Below, piece after piece: positions 53,494-63,155 of a DNA stretch of 64,000 bases. The position numbers and the translations under genes are program-made. The notes below the pieces were generated by a model. The model saw nothing but the letters and a program-made list of their open reading frames with translations, made no database searches and was not told the origin of the DNA. Source of the DNA: Micromonospora sp. NBC_01699 (GTDB lineage: Bacteria; Actinomycetota; Actinomycetes; Mycobacteriales; Micromonosporaceae); contig NZ_CP109199.1 of the NCBI RefSeq assembly GCF_036250065.1, forward strand, positions 3,224,001-3,288,000. The letters run 5' to 3'. How positions within the stretch are numbered: position 1 is the first letter of the stretch; every line of letters begins with the position of its first letter.

Positions 53494-54382
53494 AGGTGGT
53501 GGCGACGAGGCCCCGGCTGGCCAGCGCGCGACCGAGCATCTCGTGCCAGTCTGGCATGGGAGCCAGGCCGGCCGACCGCCAGCGATCGTGGCCCAGCACG
53601 CTGTAGGCGGGGCGGGCCGCCGGCAGCGGGTAGTCCGCGCTGGTGGTGGGCCGGACCCGGTCCGGATCGAGGCCGCTGAGCGCGAACACCGCGCGGGCCA
53701 GGCCGAACCAGGTGGTCTGCCCGGACGCGGTGCCGTGGTAGCTCCCGGCCGGCGCCCGTCCCGACCGGGCGGCGTCACCGAGCTCGACCAGCCGGGACGC
53801 CAGCGCGTACGACCAGGTGGGCTGGCCGAGCTGGTCGTCGACCACGGTGAGGTGTTCGCGTTCGGCGGCGAGCCGCAACATGGTGTTGACGAAGTTGCGG
53901 CCGTGGGTGCCGTAGAGCCAGGCGGTACGGACCACGTAACCGGTCTCCGGCAGCAGCCGCGACACGGCCTGTTCACCGACGAGCTTGCTGCGCCCGTACG
54001 CGTTGACCGGGGCGGTCGGGGCGTCCTCCGGGTAGGGCCGGTCGGCGTCGCCGGGGAAGACGTAGTCGGTCGAGACGTGCAGCAGCCGCGCGCCGACCAG
54101 GGCGCAGGCGTGGGCCAGGTTCTCGACGCCCGCCCCGTTGACGGCGGTGGCCTCGTCCTCGTGTGTCTCGGCCGCGTCGACGGCGGTCCAGGCGGCGGCG
54201 TTGATCACGACGTCGTGCCCGGTCACCGCGGCGCGGACCGCCTCGGGGTCGGTCAGGTCCAGCTCGGCCCGGGTGGCGGCGGTGAACCGGCGGGCGGGAT
54301 CGGCACCGAGCACCGTCACCAGGTCCCGGCCGAGCATGCCGCCGGCACCGGTGACCAGCCAGCTGTCGTTCCGTTCGCTCAT
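53492..54382 (-). CDS. rfbD: dTDP-4-dehydrorhamnose reductase
   Basis: 296 residues, extended SDR. WLVTGAGGMLGRDLV (residues 8-22) is the NAD(P) site, STDYVFPGD near 105 and YGRSKLVGEQ (YxxxK active site) near 130, all typical of RmlD. It catalyses the last step of dTDP-L-rhamnose synthesis. The ATG has GAGGCGGGG close upstream; TAGACT (minus strand, near 54460) may be the -10. Divergent from rfbA; rfbB and rfbC are not in this window. Confidence 0.94.
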   Translation of the reverse strand: MSERNDSWLVTGAGGMLGRDLVTVLGADPARRFTAATRAELDLTDPEAVRAAVTGHDVVINAAAWTAVDAAETHEDEATAVNGAGVENLAHACALVGARLLHVSTDYVFPGDADRPYPEDAPTAPVNAYGRSKLVGEQAVSRLLPETGYVVRTAWLYGTHGRNFVNTMLRLAAEREHLTVVDDQLGQPTWSYALASRLVELGDAARSGRAPAGSYHGTASGQTTWFGLARAVFALSGLDPDRVRPTTSADYPLPAARPAYSVLGHDRWRSAGLAPMPDWHEMLGRALASRGLVATT

Positions 54383-54527
54383 TCCCCGCCTCGCTTCACC
54401 GGCCGAGCCCTGGGATCCGGCCCGTCGACGGGGGATCCGTACGGGTTGGTGAGTCTACGCGACGAGTGGGCGGAACCGGGCGGCGCGTGGGTGTGCCGAT
54501 GTCACGCAGAGTCGGTACTCTCCCCGA

Positions 54528-55388
54528 GTGCGTGGAATCCTGCTTGCCGGTGGCACCGGCTCTCGACTCTGGCCGCTGACCAAGGCGGTATCGAAGCAGC
54601 TGATGCCGGTCTTCGACAAGCCGATGATCTACTATCCGCTCTCCACGCTGGTCATGTCCGGTATCCGGGAGATCCTGGTCATCACCACGCCCGACGACCA
54701 GGACCAGTTCCGTCGTCTGCTCGGCGACGGCAGCCAGTTCGGCCTGCGCCTGGAATACTGCGCCCAGCCTCGCCCGGAGGGTATCGCGCAGGCGTTCGTC
54801 CTCGGCGCGGACTTCATCGGCGACGACTCGGTGGCGCTGGTCCTCGGCGACAACATCTTCCACGGCGTCGGCCTCGGTACGCAGCTCGCCGGGCAGGACG
54901 ACCTGGTCGGCGGGCGGGTCTTCGCCTACCAGGTGGCCAACCCGGAGGAGTACGGGGTGGTCGACTTCGACGAGCGCGGGCAGGTGCTCTCGATCGAGGA
55001 GAAGCCGGCCACGCCGAAGTCCCGTTACGCGGTCCCCGGGCTGTACTTCTACGACAACCGGGTGGTCAAGATCGCCCGGGACCTGCGCCCGAGCGACCGG
55101 GGCGAACTGGAGATCACCGCGGTCAACGAGGCGTACCGCGAGCTAGGCGAGCTGAACGTGACCGTGCTCGACCGGGGGACCGCCTGGCTGGACACCGGCA
55201 CCTTCAGCTCGATGATGCAGGCGGCCGAGTTCGTCCGGGTGATCGAGGAGCGCCAGGGCCTGAAGATCGGTTGCGTCGAGGAGGTCGCCTGGCGGGCCGG
55301 CCTGATCGACGACGATCAGCTCCGCTCGCTCGCCCTCCCGTTGCTCAAGAGCGGGTACGGCGAATACCTGCTCAACCTGCTTCGCTGA
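54528..55388 (+). CDS. rfbA: Glucose-1-phosphate thymidylyltransferase
   Basis: 286 residues. The nucleotidyltransferase signature [16 protein letters not shown] with the following Lys, [11 protein letters not shown], and LGDNIFHG are those of RmlA, which makes dTDP-glucose, the first step to dTDP-rhamnose. GTG 54528 lies six bases after TACTCT (54516-54521) with no Shine-Dalgarno, so leaderless. Divergent from rfbD. Confidence 0.95.
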   Translation: MRGILLAGGTGSRLWPLTKAVSKQLMPVFDKPMIYYPLSTLVMSGIREILVITTPDDQDQFRRLLGDGSQFGLRLEYCAQPRPEGIAQAFVLGADFIGDDSVALVLGDNIFHGVGLGTQLAGQDDLVGGRVFAYQVANPEEYGVVDFDERGQVLSIEEKPATPKSRYAVPGLYFYDNRVVKIARDLRPSDRGELEITAVNEAYRELGELNVTVLDRGTAWLDTGTFSSMMQAAEFVRVIEERQGLKIGCVEEVAWRAGLIDDDQLRSLALPLLKSGYGEYLLNLLR

Positions 55389-55512
55389 GCCGGCCCCCGG
55401 CCCGGCCCACCCGACCGAAGTCGGCCGTCCTGCGGGGAGTTTCGGCGCCGACGCGCGGAATGCGAGCCGCGAGGGCGACCAATCGGCGGCCTCGGGCGGC
55501 TAGTGTCTGTTC

Positions 55513-56871
55513 ATGGAGCGGCGAATCTTCGGTCTTGAGACCGAGTACGGCGTCACCTGCACCTACCGCGGTCAGCGGCGACTCTCCCCGGACGAGGTCG
55601 CCCGCTACCTCTTCCGTCGGGTGGTGTCCTGGGGACGATCCAGCAATGTCTTCCTACGCAACGGCGCACGGCTCTACCTCGACGTCGGATCCCATCCCGA
55701 ATACGCGACGCCGGAGTGTGACTCGGTCACCGACCTGGTCGCGCACGACCGGGCCGGCGAGCGGATCCTTGAGGGGTTGCTCGTCGACGCCGAGAAAAGG
55801 CTGCACGACGAGGGCATCGCCGGCGAGATCTACCTGTTCAAGAACAACACCGACTCGGCCGGCAACTCGTACGGCTGCCACGAGAACTACCTGGTCTCCC
55901 GGCACGGGGAGTTCGGCCGGCTGGCCGACGTCCTGATCCCGTTCCTGGTGACCCGGCAGTTGATCTGCGGGGCGGGCAAGGTGCTGCAAACCCCGCGCGG
56001 CGCGGTGTACTGCCTGTCCCAGCGGGCGGAGCACATCTGGGAGGGCGTCTCGTCGGCGACCACCCGGAGCCGGCCGATCATCAACACCCGGGACGAGCCG
56101 CACGCCGACGCCGAGCGCTACCGCCGGCTGCACGTGATCGTCGGCGACTCCAACATGAACGAGGTCACCACCCTGCTCAAGGTCGGCACCGCGGACATCG
56201 TGCTGCGGATGATCGAGGCCGGAGTGGTGATGCGGGACCTGTCGCTGGAAAACCCGATCCGGGCGATCCGGGAGGTTTCCCACGACGTCACCGGTCGCCG
56301 CAAGGTCAGGCTGGCCTCCAACAAGGAGATCAGCGCGCTGGAGATCCAGCAGGAATACCTGGCCAAGGCGACCGAGTTCGTCGAGCGACGCGGTGGCGAC
56401 CAGACCGCGAAGCGGGTGGTGGAACTCTGGGGCCGGGTGCTCAACGCGGTGGAGAGCGGCGACCTCGAACCGGTCTCGCGGGAGATCGACTGGGTCAGCA
56501 AGCTGCGCCTGATCGAGCGCTACCAGGCCAAGCATGACCTACCGCTGTCCCACCCCCGGATCGCCCAGATGGACCTGGCCTACCACGACGTGCGCCGGGG
56601 CCGTGGGCTCTACGGACTGCTGGAGCGACGCGGCCAGGTGGACCGGATCGCCACCGACCCGGAGATCTTCGAGGCCAAGGAGACGCCACCGCAGACCACG
56701 CGGGCCCGGTTGCGCGGCGAGTTCATCCGACACGCGCAGGAGAAGCGGCGGGACTTCACCGTGGACTGGGTGCACCTGAAGCTCAACGACCAGGCGCAGC
56801 GCACGGTCCTGTGCAAGGACCCGTTCCGGGCGTACGACGAGCGGGTGGAGCGGCTGATCGCGAGCATGTGA
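55513..56871 (+). CDS. pafA: Pup--protein ligase
   Basis: 452 residues, a paralogue of Dop without the Dop loop. [13 protein letters not shown] carries the Mg-binding Glu, [18 protein letters not shown] has the catalytic Asp, and [17 protein letters not shown] and INTRDEPH form the nucleotide and Pup-binding grooves. PafA activates the C-terminal Glu of Pup with ATP and attaches it to substrate lysines. ATG 55513 lies six bases after TAGTGT (55501-55506), a leaderless layout. Confidence 0.97.
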   Translation: MERRIFGLETEYGVTCTYRGQRRLSPDEVARYLFRRVVSWGRSSNVFLRNGARLYLDVGSHPEYATPECDSVTDLVAHDRAGERILEGLLVDAEKRLHDEGIAGEIYLFKNNTDSAGNSYGCHENYLVSRHGEFGRLADVLIPFLVTRQLICGAGKVLQTPRGAVYCLSQRAEHIWEGVSSATTRSRPIINTRDEPHADAERYRRLHVIVGDSNMNEVTTLLKVGTADIVLRMIEAGVVMRDLSLENPIRAIREVSHDVTGRRKVRLASNKEISALEIQQEYLAKATEFVERRGGDQTAKRVVELWGRVLNAVESGDLEPVSREIDWVSKLRLIERYQAKHDLPLSHPRIAQMDLAYHDVRRGRGLYGLLERRGQVDRIATDPEIFEAKETPPQTTRARLRGEFIRHAQEKRRDFTVDWVHLKLNDQAQRTVLCKDPFRAYDERVERLIASM

Positions 56872-56949
56872 GCGGTGTGCCGGGCGCGCGTTGGGCGAAA
56901 CCGGGTCGGCGTACGCGGTGGTGGTGGTGCCGGGTAGTCTCGGGGCGTT

Positions 56950-57156
56950 ATGACGTCTCCTGACCCTTCCGCCGACGAACCGCCCGAGCACAACGCCGAA
57001 CAGGTGCGTCACGGGTGGGTCAACCGGCGCCGCGAGAAGATCGTCGAAGAGATCGCGCGCAACCGGCGGGGCGACTACGCCGTACCCACGTGGGTGTTGG
57101 TGGCCGCGCTGGTGCTGCTCGTCGGCGGTTGGATCGCCGTGGTGGTGTTCAGCTAG
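56950..57156 (+). CDS. Small single-span membrane protein, 68 aa, unknown
   Basis: A Pro/Glu-rich start, a basic segment (VNRRREKIVEEIARNRRG), then one membrane helix at about 45-66 ending the protein, so a tail-anchored protein with a cytoplasmic N-terminus. TAGTCT at 56935-56940 lies nine bases before the ATG. It lies 78 bp after pafA on the same strand and is convergent with the DUF3866 gene. Function unknown. Confidence 0.65.
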   Translation: MTSPDPSADEPPEHNAEQVRHGWVNRRREKIVEEIARNRRGDYAVPTWVLVAALVLLVGGWIAVVVFS

Positions 57157-57171
57157 GTCGGCCGGCCCGGA

Positions 57172-58257
57172 TCATCCGGCGAGGGTGACCGCGTGCCGGC
57201 CGGCTGCCGCCGCGGCGAGGAAGTAGGCGTGGTCGGCGTCCAGCCCCCGACCCATCGTCGACAGCGGCACCGGGGCGGCCCGCAGCGCGGCGTCCAGCCC
57301 CCGGGTGTCGACCCGGACCACCCGGTGTAGCCGGGTCAGCGGGGCCAGCGCCGCCTCCACCTCTGCCGCCAGCGCCGGTTCCAGCCCGTCCGGCAGCACC
57401 AGGTCCGCCGACGTCAGGGCGACCCGACCGTACGCGGTGACGCTGTGGTGGGACAGGCCACGGTGCCGATCCCGGGCGTCGGCAGCGGAGATGCGCAGTG
57501 CGCCGACCGGCCGCCCGCCCAGCGTGGTCACCGCGTTGACGGCCTCACCGACCGCCACCCCGGAGAACCCCCAGCGGGTCCCGGTGCCGAGGTTGCCCGG
57601 CCCCTGCGCCACGATCGCGATGTCCGCCCGCAGCACGTGCCGGGCGGCGAGCAGCCCGGCGTGCAGGTTGGTGGCCTCCAGGTCACCGCCGAAGGCCTGA
57701 CCGACGGTCACCGTGCCGACGAGTTCGCCGTCGAGGCCGGCCAGCGTGCGGGAGAACCAGGCCGGGAGCGCCCCGCCGTCGGTCATCAGGTAGGCGATCC
57801 TGGCCCGTGGCGCGTCGGCCCGGATCCCGGCCACGATCGCCGGGAGCGCGGAGTGCAGGTCGGCGGTGACCACCGGCAGGCCGGCGAGGTCGTCGGCGTT
57901 GACCAGGGCGGCCCGGTGCGGCGACGCCTCCTCGTCCGCGCCGAGCAGGATCGGTTGCAGCGGGGTGTAGCGGGCCTTCACCAGGTGCCCGCCGTCGCGG
58001 GTGTCGACCGGGTCCGGCGGGTCGACCGGCAGCCGGTCGGGCAGTGCGACCACCAGGGCGTACCCGCCGGTGCCCAGGCCCATCAGCAGCGCGCCCACGT
58101 TGAGCAGGACCCGGTCGCCGGGTTCCGGAGTGCCGACCAGCGCGGGGTAGGCCAGCGCTCGGACGGTCGAGCCGTCGGGCAGCGTCGCCTCCAGTTCGAT
58201 CGCGCCGCGCCACTGCCGCCGTACCGCCGTCACCGTCGCGGACCGCCATCGCACCAT
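57172..58257 (-). CDS. DUF3866 family protein
   Basis: 361 residues of the actinobacterial DUF3866 family, function unknown. The first 80 residues are beta-rich (VRALAYPALVGTPEPGDRVLLN), the rest alpha/beta with several Gly-rich turns (QGPGNLGTGTRWGFSG). No membrane spans. ATG 58257 lies seven bases after TACCGT (minus strand, 58270-58265), so leaderless; a longer frame from 58335 overlaps the gene upstream and is rejected. It usually sits beside the proteasome accessory genes, without a proven link. Confidence 0.87.
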   Translation of the reverse strand: MVRWRSATVTAVRRQWRGAIELEATLPDGSTVRALAYPALVGTPEPGDRVLLNVGALLMGLGTGGYALVVALPDRLPVDPPDPVDTRDGGHLVKARYTPLQPILLGADEEASPHRAALVNADDLAGLPVVTADLHSALPAIVAGIRADAPRARIAYLMTDGGALPAWFSRTLAGLDGELVGTVTVGQAFGGDLEATNLHAGLLAARHVLRADIAIVAQGPGNLGTGTRWGFSGVAVGEAVNAVTTLGGRPVGALRISAADARDRHRGLSHHSVTAYGRVALTSADLVLPDGLEPALAAEVEAALAPLTRLHRVVRVDTRGLDAALRAAPVPLSTMGRGLDADHAYFLAAAAAGRHAVTLAG

Positions 58258-58300
58258 GTCCGGCACGGTAGCCGGGTCGGCGGCCGTCGGGGGCGGCGGG

Positions 58301-59257
58301 TCAGTCGGTGTCGTCGCGTTGCAGGTCCGGGGCACCGGAGCCGGTCGGGTCGAGGAAGACGAACCGTACGGCCGGGTTGCGGGCGATCAACCGCCGCTCG
58401 GCCTCGTCCGCGGCGGCCTCGATCGCGGCGCCGGTGGCGTCGTCCTCGAAGTCGATCTTCGCGGCGACCAGGATCTCGTCCGGGCCCAGTTGCAGGGTGA
58501 GCAGGGTGTCTATCCGCTTGACCGTCGGCACGCCGGCCAGTTCCCGGTAGATCTCGTCGCGGGTGGTCGGCCCGGCCGCCCGGCCGAGCAGCAGCGACAG
58601 GTTGCTCCTGGCCAGGGTCACGGCCACCACCAGCAGCAGCAGGCCGATCATGATCGACGCCAGCCCGTCCCAGAAGGTGTTGTCGGTCAGCTGGGAGACC
58701 CCCACGCCGGCGGCCGCCAGCACGAGCCCGATCAGGGCCGCGCTGTCCTCGAAGAAGACCGCCTTCACCGTGGTGTCCGGGGTACGGCGCACCACCATCC
58801 ACGAGCTGACCGAGAACCGCCGCGCCCGGCCCTGGATCTGCCGTCTCGCCCGGCGCCACGAGATGCCCTCGGCAACGGCCGAGATGGCCAGCACCACGTA
58901 CGAGATGAGGTTGTCGTCCTGGCGTTGGTCGGTCTGGATGGCCTGCACGCCCTGGGTGATCGAGAAGACGCCGCCACCGACGAAGGTGAAGCACGCGGCC
59001 AGGAACGCCCACGCGTAACTCTCCCGCCCGTGGCCGAAGGGTCGCTCCGCGTCGGCCGGTCGGGTGCCCCGGCGCAGCGCGACGAAGAGCAGGACCTCGG
59101 TGGTGGTGTCGGCGAACGAGTGGGCGGCCTCCGACAGCACCGCCGCCGAGCCGCTGAGCAGGCCCGCGAGCGTCTTCGCCGCGGCGATCGTCAGGTTGGC
59201 GACACCGGCGATGATCACCGTGCCGACACTCTGGGTACCCTCCGGCGACCTCGCCAT
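58301..59257 (-). CDS. Cation diffusion facilitator family transporter
   Basis: 318 residues. Six spans in the first 210 residues with SAAVLSEAAHSFADTTTEV in helix 2 (the H-x3-D metal site) and the paired metal site in the fifth span (a D near ASIMIG), then a C-terminal metallochaperone-like domain (about 215-300). Exports Zn2+, Co2+, Fe2+ or similar by proton exchange. ATG 59257 lies six bases after TAGGCT (minus strand, 59269-59264). 43 bp separate its stop from the DUF3866 start, which has its own promoter. Confidence 0.92.
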   Translation of the reverse strand: MARSPEGTQSVGTVIIAGVANLTIAAAKTLAGLLSGSAAVLSEAAHSFADTTTEVLLFVALRRGTRPADAERPFGHGRESYAWAFLAACFTFVGGGVFSITQGVQAIQTDQRQDDNLISYVVLAISAVAEGISWRRARRQIQGRARRFSVSSWMVVRRTPDTTVKAVFFEDSAALIGLVLAAAGVGVSQLTDNTFWDGLASIMIGLLLLVVAVTLARSNLSLLLGRAAGPTTRDEIYRELAGVPTVKRIDTLLTLQLGPDEILVAAKIDFEDDATGAAIEAAADEAERRLIARNPAVRFVFLDPTGSGAPDLQRDDTD

Positions 59258-59363
59258 GGCGCCAGCCTATGGTCCCGCTGGTCGACATAACGGATGGATC
59301 GGATTGCTGCCGGCACCCGTGTGGGTGCGTACGCGACGGGCCGACACTGCTAGCGTCTTGCAC

Positions 59364-60359
59364 GTGTCGCGGAGCCGCACCGAACGCCTGGTCAACCTGG
59401 TGATATGTCTGCTGTCCACGCGGCGGTTCCTGACCGCCGCCCAGATCGCCGCGACCGTGCCAGGTTACGAGCACGATCCGGACGACCCGCGCGACCACGA
59501 GGCGTTCCAACGCAAGTTCGAACGCGACAAGGCGGAGCTGCGCGAACTCGGCGTACCCCTGGAGACCGGGACCGCCAGCGTGTTCGACACCGAGCCCGGT
59601 TACCGGATCGCACACCGCGAGTACGCCCTGCCCGAGATCCCGTTGGAGCCCGACGAGGCCGCCGCCGTCGGCATCGCCGCCCGGCTCTGGCAGCACGCCG
59701 GTCTGGCCGCCGCCGCCTCCTCCGGCCTGGCCAAGCTGCGGGCCGCCGGCATCGACGTCGATCCGCAGGCGACCCTGGGCATGGAACCGGTGGTCACCGT
59801 CGACCCGGCCTTCGCCCCGCTGACCGCCGCCGCCCGGGACCGCCGGGCGGTCACCTTCGACTACCGGGTGCCGGACGACGACCTGCCGACCAGCCGGCGG
59901 CTGCAACCGTGGGGCGTGGTCTGCTGGCGCGGCCGCTGGTACGTCGTCGGGCACGACCTCGACCGGGCGGCGACCCGGTGCTTCCGGCTGTCCCGGGTGG
60001 TCGGCACGGTCCGGATGGTCGGCCGGCCGGGCGGCTACGCCCCGCCGGAGGGCATCGACCTGATCAGTCACGTGGCCCGCTGGTTCGGCCCGGTCGAGCG
60101 GACCGGCCGGGCGACCGTACTGGCCCGGCCGGGGCGGGCCGCCGGCCTGCGCCGCTGGGCCCGGGAGATCGTCACCGGTCCGGACGGGGACCGGCTGGTG
60201 CTGCCGTACGCCGACCCGGAGGCGCTCGCCGGCACCCTGGTGGGTTACGGTCCCGACGTCCGGGTGCTCGACCCGCCGGAGGTGCGGGACGCGGTCATCC
60301 AGCGCCTCAAGGAGATCGCCGCCCAGCACGACGTGATGGTCGGCGGGGCAGGCACGTGA
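59364..60359 (+). CDS. pafB: WYL-domain transcriptional regulator PafB
   Basis: 331 residues. An N-terminal winged helix (about 5-60), then a long linker and a WYL domain (about 150-220) with WGVVCWRGRWYVVGHDL, and a WCX C-terminal part. With PafC it forms the heterodimeric regulator of the mycobacterial-type RecA-independent DNA damage response, and in most actinobacteria it follows the Pup-proteasome genes. GTG 59364 lies seven bases after TAGCGT (59351-59356). The stop overlaps the pafC start (GTGA). Confidence 0.92.
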   Translation: MSRSRTERLVNLVICLLSTRRFLTAAQIAATVPGYEHDPDDPRDHEAFQRKFERDKAELRELGVPLETGTASVFDTEPGYRIAHREYALPEIPLEPDEAAAVGIAARLWQHAGLAAAASSGLAKLRAAGIDVDPQATLGMEPVVTVDPAFAPLTAAARDRRAVTFDYRVPDDDLPTSRRLQPWGVVCWRGRWYVVGHDLDRAATRCFRLSRVVGTVRMVGRPGGYAPPEGIDLISHVARWFGPVERTGRATVLARPGRAAGLRRWAREIVTGPDGDRLVLPYADPEALAGTLVGYGPDVRVLDPPEVRDAVIQRLKEIAAQHDVMVGGAGT

Positions 60360-61360
60360 GCACCCGACGGAGTGACGCAATGACTGGATCGCGCACCTCG
60401 GCCGACCGGCTCGCCCGGCTGCTCAACCTGGTGCCGTACCTGTTGGCTCGGCCGGGGATCGAGCTGGCCGAGGCGGCCACCGACCTCGGCGTCAGCGAGC
60501 GCCAGCTGCGTGAGGACCTGGAACTGCTCTGGGTCTGCGGCCTGCCCGGCTACGGTCCCGGTGACCTGATCGACATGGCCTTCGACGGGGACAGGGTCAC
60601 CATCACCTACGACGCCGGCATCGACCGCCCGCTGCGGCTCACCCCCGACGAGGCGCTGGCGCTGGTGGTGGCACTGCGGATGCTGGTGGAGACACCGGGC
60701 ATCGCCAACCGGGACGCGATCGAGCGGGCGCTGGCGAAGATCGAGGACGCTGCCGGGGATCTGGCCGACGCCCCGGTCGAGGTCCGGATGGCCGGCGACG
60801 ACGAGCGGGTCGAGGCGCTGCACGGTGCCGTGCAGCGCGGGCGGGCGCTGCGGATCACCTACTACACCGCCGCCCGGGACGAGACGACCGAGCGCACCGT
60901 CGACCCGATCCGGGTGCTGATGGTCGGCGGCCGCGCCTACCTTGAGGCGTGGTGCCGGCGGGCCGAGGCGGTCCGGCTGTTCCGGGCCGATCGGATCGAC
61001 GCGCGGACCGAGCTGGACGAGCCGGCCGTCGCACCGCCGCCGCAGGCCCAGCGGCACGACCTCAGCGCCGGTGTCTTCCGACCCTCACCCGACCTGCCCC
61101 TGGTCACCCTGCGGGTCGGCCGCGGCGGCCGGTGGATCACCGAGTACTACCCGTGCGAGCAGGTCGAGCCGGGCGACGGTGACCAGTGGCTGGTCTCGCT
61201 GCGGGTCACCGACCTGGACTGGGCCCGTCGGTTCGTTCTCGGCCTCGGCCCGGAGGTGACCGTGGTGTCCCCGGTCGACCTGGTGGAACAGGTACGCGAC
61301 TCGGCCGCCGCCGCGCTCGACGCGTACGCCGTGCCGGCGCCGGCCGTCGTCGGGCACTAG
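60356..61360 (+). CDS. pafC: WYL-domain transcriptional regulator PafC
   Basis: 334 residues from GTG 60356, which overlaps the pafB stop; ATG 60380 with CGGAG upstream is also possible. The winged helix (about 15-75) reads LAEAATDLGVSERQLREDLELL; the WYL domain (about 160-235) contains ITYYTAARDET and GGRAYLEAWCRRAEAVRLF. It acts with PafB, perhaps sensing single-stranded DNA through the WYL domain, to activate repair genes. Its TAG stop overlaps a -10 like hexamer for the next gene. Confidence 0.92.
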   Translation: MSTRRSDAMTGSRTSADRLARLLNLVPYLLARPGIELAEAATDLGVSERQLREDLELLWVCGLPGYGPGDLIDMAFDGDRVTITYDAGIDRPLRLTPDEALALVVALRMLVETPGIANRDAIERALAKIEDAAGDLADAPVEVRMAGDDERVEALHGAVQRGRALRITYYTAARDETTERTVDPIRVLMVGGRAYLEAWCRRAEAVRLFRADRIDARTELDEPAVAPPPQAQRHDLSAGVFRPSPDLPLVTLRVGRGGRWITEYYPCEQVEPGDGDQWLVSLRVTDLDWARRFVLGLGPEVTVVSPVDLVEQVRDSAAAALDAYAVPAPAVVGH

Positions 61361-61370
61361 GCTGGCCGAC

Positions 61371-61619
61371 GTGGTGACCTGGATCGTCCTCGCGGTGGTG
61401 CTGTTCGCGCTGTTCGTGCTCGTGCTGGCCGCCCGGCCGGTGCTGGTGCGGCTGCCCGGCCTGGAACGGGCCGCGCTGGCCCTGCTGCGCCGGCAGGGGC
61501 AGGTGGAGGCGCTCGCCTCGCGTGCCGAGACGCTCCAGGAGCGGCTGCTCGTCCTGCAACGGCAGGCGGAGGTCACCCGGCAACGTCTCATTTTGATCAA
61601 GGCAAAACACGGAGAGTGA
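61371..61619 (+). CDS. Small membrane-anchored coiled-coil protein, 82 aa
   Basis: One N-terminal membrane helix (about 3-24) followed by a basic heptad-like helix (GQVEALASRAETLQERLLVL). The GTG start is seven bases after TAGGCT (61358-61363), which overlaps the pafC stop. Function unknown; the position between pafC and tatA is shared with many actinobacteria. A second GTG lies at 61374. Confidence 0.65.
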   Translation: MVTWIVLAVVLFALFVLVLAARPVLVRLPGLERAALALLRRQGQVEALASRAETLQERLLVLQRQAEVTRQRLILIKAKHGE

Positions 61620-61812
61620 TCGGCTCGCTGCTCCGCTCCGGGACTGTTCTGGCAGCAAGAGGCCGTTGTGCGGGTTGACGAGGCGTCTGTGTTGGTCAAG
61701 ACTTCACCGACCGGATGCGACCGGATGCATCCCGACGGGTGGCACGGGCCGTGAACACACGTACGATGGGCCCCGACACTCGTTATTCCACGAAGACCGA
61801 CTGGAGCTTCCC

Positions 61813-62112
61813 ATGGGTGCCCTCAAGCCGTGGCATATCGCCGTACTTGTGGTCGTGCTGATCCTGCTCTTCGGCGCGAAGCGGCTCCCCGACGCGGCGC
61901 GCTCGCTGGGCCGTTCGCTGCGCATCATCAAGGCCGAGACCAAGAGCCTCACCGACGATGACAAGGACCTGGCGGAGAAGGCCGACGCGCAGCACAGCCG
62001 TCAGCCGTACACGCCGGAACCGGTGATCCAGCCGAGCAGCGTCCACCAGCCGGGTTACCAGCCGCCCGCGCCGCCGGTCACCGACCCGGTGCAGCGCGTC
62101 CGCGACAACTGA
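61813..62112 (+). CDS. tatA: Sec-independent translocase subunit TatA
   Basis: 99 residues. The short N-terminal helix (PWHIAVLVVVLILLFGAKRLP) with the FGAKRLPD hinge and amphipathic helix (ARSLGRSLRIIKAET) match TatA; the C-terminal part is a Pro/Gln-rich tail. ATG 61813 has GGAG six bases upstream; upstream TACGAT near 61762 may be the -10. With TatC 20 bp downstream it exports folded proteins with twin-arginine signals. TatB is not in this window. Confidence 0.93.
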   Translation: MGALKPWHIAVLVVVLILLFGAKRLPDAARSLGRSLRIIKAETKSLTDDDKDLAEKADAQHSRQPYTPEPVIQPSSVHQPGYQPPAPPVTDPVQRVRDN

Positions 62113-62132
62113 CCCGGAAAGGCCCGAGCATC

Positions 62133-63065
62133 GTGGCCTTCGCACTCCGCAAGCGCGGACCGAGTCAATTCGAGCGGGCCGCCGACGGTTCGATGACCCT
62201 GATCGAGCACGTCCGCGACCTGCGTACGCGGCTCTTCCGCGCGTCGCTGGCGATCGTGGTCGGGTTCGCCGTCGGCATGTGGTTGGCCGACGCGGTCTTC
62301 GAACTGCTCAAGGCGCCCTACTGCGACCTGCCCGGGATGACCAAGCCCGACGGCAGCTGCCAGATGACGCAGCTCGGCCCGGCCGACGGCTTCCTGCTCC
62401 GCCTCAAGATCGCCCTGTGGGTGGGTCTGGTCGTCGCCGCGCCGGTCTGGCTCTACCAGCTCTGGGCGTTCATCGCACCCGGCCTGCACCGGCACGAGCG
62501 GCGGTACGCCTACGCCTTCACCGGCCTGGCCGCCCCGCTGTTCGCCGGTGGCGCGTTCCTGGCCTACTTCGTCGTACACAAGGGACTCCAGTTCCTGCTT
62601 GAGTCCGGGGTCACCGGCCTGGACACCCAACTGGAGGTCACCCGCTACATCTCGTTCGTCACCAGCATGATCCTGATGTTCGGGGTGGCGTTCGAGTTCC
62701 CGCTGGTGATCCTGATGCTCAACTTCGTCGGCATCGCCAGTGCCCGGCGGTTGCTGAGCTGGTGGCGGGTCGTCATCTTCCTGTTCTTCGCCTTCTCCGC
62801 GATCGTCACCCCGACCCCGGACCCGTTCGGCATGACCGCGTTGGCGATCTGCCTCTCCCTGCTCTACTTCGCCGCCGTCGGGGTCGCGTTCATCAACGAC
62901 AAGCGGCGCGGGCGGGGCAAGGAGGTCTACGCCGGGCTCGACGACGACGAGGTCTCCCCGTTGACGCACGAGCCGGAGCCGGTCGAGGCCGGGGCGCGGG
63001 TCGACACGGTGGCACCGGTGGCGCCGCCGAAGCCGATCGACAGCCGTTACGACGACATGACCTGA
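62133..63065 (+). CDS. tatC: Sec-independent translocase subunit TatC
   Basis: 310 residues with six membrane spans between about 30 and 255. The start includes MTLIEHVRDLRTRLFRA (the family L-x-E-L-R-x-R motif region), a periplasmic loop with two Cys (CDLPGMTKPDGSC) typical of actinobacterial TatC, and FxxAFExPLV in the fourth span region. The acidic tail (about 265-310) is cytoplasmic. GTG 62133 has GGAAAGG upstream. It recognises twin-arginine signal peptides. Confidence 0.95.
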   Translation: MAFALRKRGPSQFERAADGSMTLIEHVRDLRTRLFRASLAIVVGFAVGMWLADAVFELLKAPYCDLPGMTKPDGSCQMTQLGPADGFLLRLKIALWVGLVVAAPVWLYQLWAFIAPGLHRHERRYAYAFTGLAAPLFAGGAFLAYFVVHKGLQFLLESGVTGLDTQLEVTRYISFVTSMILMFGVAFEFPLVILMLNFVGIASARRLLSWWRVVIFLFFAFSAIVTPTPDPFGMTALAICLSLLYFAAVGVAFINDKRRGRGKEVYAGLDDDEVSPLTHEPEPVEAGARVDTVAPVAPPKPIDSRYDDMT

Positions 63066-63155
63066 TCGGCCGCACAGCGGTCGACCTGATTGTCAACTAC
63101 CGCCCGGCGAACGAGGGATCGGCGATCCCCGGCGCCGGGCGGTACCGTGCTCGCC

